A model generated the notes under the pieces. The model worked only from the letters and a program-made list of their open reading frames with translations, was not told the DNA's origin and made no database searches. A stretch of DNA of 7,458 nucleotides from Phenylobacterium sp. Lineage in GTDB: Bacteria > Pseudomonadota > Alphaproteobacteria > Caulobacterales > Caulobacteraceae. Where the stretch lies: positions 1 through 7,458 of the forward strand of contig JAQGIX010000264.1 in the NCBI GenBank assembly GCA_028290925.1, read 5' to 3'. Position numbers and translations under genes: made by a program. Shown here one piece after another: positions 5,811 through 7,458 of the stretch (position 1 is the stretch's first letter; every line of letters starts with the position of its first letter).

Positions 5811-7358
5811 ATGAGCGATCAAGCGATGAAGGGCGCGCGCGGCGCCAAGGCCGGCGCGTCGAAGCCGGCGGCCAAGCCGGTGTTCTCCGAGGGCTACAAG
5901 CAGCTCGTCCTGCTGCTGCTCGTTCTCGCCTACACCCTCAACTTCATCGACCGCACGATCATCGCCACCATCGGCCAGGCGATCAAGGAAGACCTCAAGA
6001 TCACCGACACCCAGCTCGGCCTGCTGGGCGGGCTCTACTTCGCCCTGCTCTACACCTTCCTGGGCATCCCCCTGGCCCGCTTCGCCGAGCGCTTCAGCCG
6101 GGTCAACATCATCACCGGCGCCATCGTCATCTGGTCGGCCTTCACCGCGCTGTGCGGCACGGCCGGCAGCTTCGTGACCCTGGCCGCCTACCGCTTCGGC
6201 GTGGGCGTCGGCGAGGCGGGCCTCTCGCCGCCCGCCCACTCCCTGATCAGCGACTACTACACGCCCAAGAAGCGGGCCTCGGCGCTGGCGGTCTATTCCT
6301 TCGGCATCCCGCTGGGCTCGATGCTCGGCGCCGTCATCGGCGGCCAGCTGGTGCAGCACTTCACCTGGCGCACCGCCTTCATGGTGGTCGGCGTCCCGGG
6401 CCTCTTGGTGGCCATCGCCATCAAGCTCTTGATCAAGGAGCCGCCGCGCGGCCACTCCGAGCCCGACGCCCACCCCGCCCTCGTCGAGGACGTCACCGTC
6501 GAGGAGCCGGCCAAGCCCGCCGCCTCGTTCGGCGCGGAGGTCCGCGAGATCGGGGCGGTGATCGCCACCCTGTTCGGCAAGTGGCCGGTGCTCAACATGG
6601 TGCTGGGCGTGACCCTGGTCTCCATGGGCGGCTACGGCGCGGGCCAGTTCGTGCCGCCCTATTTCCGGCGCGCCTTCGGCCTCGACTACGGCACGGTGGG
6701 CCTGATCGTCGGCCTCGCCGCGGGCTTCGGCCAGGGGATCGGCACGCTGGCCGGCGGCTTCCTCACCGACCGCCTGGCGAAGGCCGGCGCCCGCTGGTAC
6801 GCCCTGGTCCCGGCGATCGGCATCACCATCGCCTATCCGATCCTGGTCACCGTGTTCACCGCCCAGAGCTGGCAGACCGCGGCCATGCTGATCATCCTGC
6901 CGGGGATCTTCTCCTACACCTACCTAGGCCCCACCTTCGGGGTGATCCAGAACATGGTGCCGACCCGCCGGCGCGCCACCGCCACGGCGATCCTGTTCTT
7001 CTTCCTCAACCTCATCGCGCTCGGCGGCGGCCCGCCCCTGACCGGCTGGGTGATCGACCACTTCGCGGCCTTCCACTACGCCCACCCGAGCCTGCCCGGC
7101 CTATGGGACGCGGTGAGCGGCTTCTTCTCAGCCAACCCCGCCGACTTCCAGCACGCCTGCCCGGGCGGCACGGCGCCCAAGACCGCCGGCGCGGCGGCCG
7201 CCGCCAGCTGCCACGGCGCGCTGGTGCTGGCCACCCGCCAGGGGATCATCATGGCCTACGGCCTGGGCCTCTGGGCCGCCGTCCACTACCTCCTGGCCTC
7301 CTTCGGCCTGAAGACCGCCATGTCCAAGGCCCGCGCCGACCGCGGCGAAGCCGACTGA
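5811..7358 (+). CDS. MFS transporter, spinster-like
   Basis: 515-residue inner-membrane transporter of the major facilitator superfamily with about 12 helices. Approximate membrane segments are 29-49, 68-88, 99-117, 121-141, 156-180 and 187-208, a cytosolic central loop 209-256, then 259-283, 293-317, 328-349, 356-379, 390-416 and 475-499. NFIDR (44-48) in helix 1, the motif-A-like GIPLARFAERFSR (85-97) after helix 2, and RFGVGVGEAGLSP (128-140) in helix 4 are typical of the spinster-like branch. The charged residues D47, R48, R128 and E135 suggest a proton-coupled carrier. The substrate is unknown. The loop between helices 11 and 12 (about 417-474) is long, Ala/Gly-rich and has two cysteines, C450 and C467, on the predicted periplasmic side. 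The N-terminal tail is Lys/Ala-rich. The ATG at 5811 follows GGGGGAAG by 10 bases; an in-frame ATG at 5826 is the alternative. The upstream regulator on the same strand may control it. Confidence 0.9.
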   Translation: MSDQAMKGARGAKAGASKPAAKPVFSEGYKQLVLLLLVLAYTLNFIDRTIIATIGQAIKEDLKITDTQLGLLGGLYFALLYTFLGIPLARFAERFSRVNIITGAIVIWSAFTALCGTAGSFVTLAAYRFGVGVGEAGLSPPAHSLISDYYTPKKRASALAVYSFGIPLGSMLGAVIGGQLVQHFTWRTAFMVVGVPGLLVAIAIKLLIKEPPRGHSEPDAHPALVEDVTVEEPAKPAASFGAEVREIGAVIATLFGKWPVLNMVLGVTLVSMGGYGAGQFVPPYFRRAFGLDYGTVGLIVGLAAGFGQGIGTLAGGFLTDRLAKAGARWYALVPAIGITIAYPILVTVFTAQSWQTAAMLIILPGIFSYTYLGPTFGVIQNMVPTRRRATATAILFFFLNLIALGGGPPLTGWVIDHFAAFHYAHPSLPGLWDAVSGFFSANPADFQHACPGGTAPKTAGAAAAASCHGALVLATRQGIIMAYGLGLWAAVHYLLASFGLKTAMSKARADRGEAD

Positions 7359-7365
7359 GGACAAG

Positions 7366-7394
7366 GAACCACGGAACACACGGAACCCACGGAG
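7366..7394 (+). repeat. Second copy of the 9-base-unit repeat arm
   Basis: This stretch matches the left outer arm of the element at 784-812 at 27 of 29 positions, in the same orientation. It begins 8 bases after the MFS stop codon, just as the first copy begins at the P450 stop codon. The rest of 7359-7458 holds no gene that I can support. The matching inverted arm, if there is one, would lie beyond the window. Confidence 0.8.
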
Positions 7395-7431
7395 CGAGCC
7401 AGGACCGGCCAGGGCGGAGGAAGCTCGAATC

Positions 7432-7447
7432 GCGCGCCGCGGCGCGC
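7432..7447. repeat. Perfect 16-base GC palindrome
   Basis: GCGCGCCGCGGCGCGC reads the same on both strands. It lies 73 bases past the MFS stop codon. No T-run follows on either strand within view, so it is not a standard terminator. It may belong to the core of the repeat element that begins at 7366, or be chance in very GC-rich DNA. Confidence 0.45.
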
Positions 7448-7458
7448 AAGAATCCCTC

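Noticed and set aside
5787..6473. Minus-strand ORF opposite the start of the MFS gene
   Set aside because: It is Asp/Glu/Gly/Ala/Arg-rich with no motif, and lies antisense to clearly membrane-coding sequence.

Overview
The window looks like ordinary chromosome from a high-GC alphaproteobacterium, most likely Caulobacterales (Caulobacter/Phenylobacterium-like). This rests on the very high GC content judged by eye, the style of the proteins, and an 8-base match to the CtrA half-site TTAACCAT in front of a regulator gene. The genus is an inference. No tRNA, rRNA, CRISPR array, insertion sequence, phage gene or defence system is visible.

Layout. Positions 1-785 (+) hold the C-terminal part of a cytochrome P450 whose N-terminus lies outside the window. 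It converges on an exported M3-family zinc metallopeptidase of the peptidyl-dipeptidase Dcp type (3172-1010, - strand). Between them lies a nested inverted-repeat element (784-996) built from 9-base units (CACGGAACA). The intrinsic terminator of the peptidase gene sits inside one side of this element. A 395-base gap (3173-3567) separates the peptidase from four genes that all read rightward: a glutathione S-transferase family protein (3568-4188), a DUF1697 protein 10 bases later (4199-4735), an internally duplicated two-winged-helix regulator (4790-5740) and a spinster-like MFS transporter (5811-7358). Eight bases after the MFS stop codon, another copy of the repeat arm begins (7366-7394), and the window ends soon after with a GC palindrome.

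How the genes may work together. GST and DUF1697 are probably co-transcribed. The regulator sits directly upstream of the MFS gene on the same strand. The 70-base gap between those two can fold so that the transporter's Shine-Dalgarno sequence is paired, and it carries two TGCGCAA copies 22 bases apart. The regulator may therefore control the transporter, but this is inference, and the transported substrate cannot be read from the sequence.

The most interesting items are the repeat element at gene 3' ends, the tandem duplication in the regulator, and the structured leader of the MFS gene. I see no strong sign of a wholly new multi-gene system.
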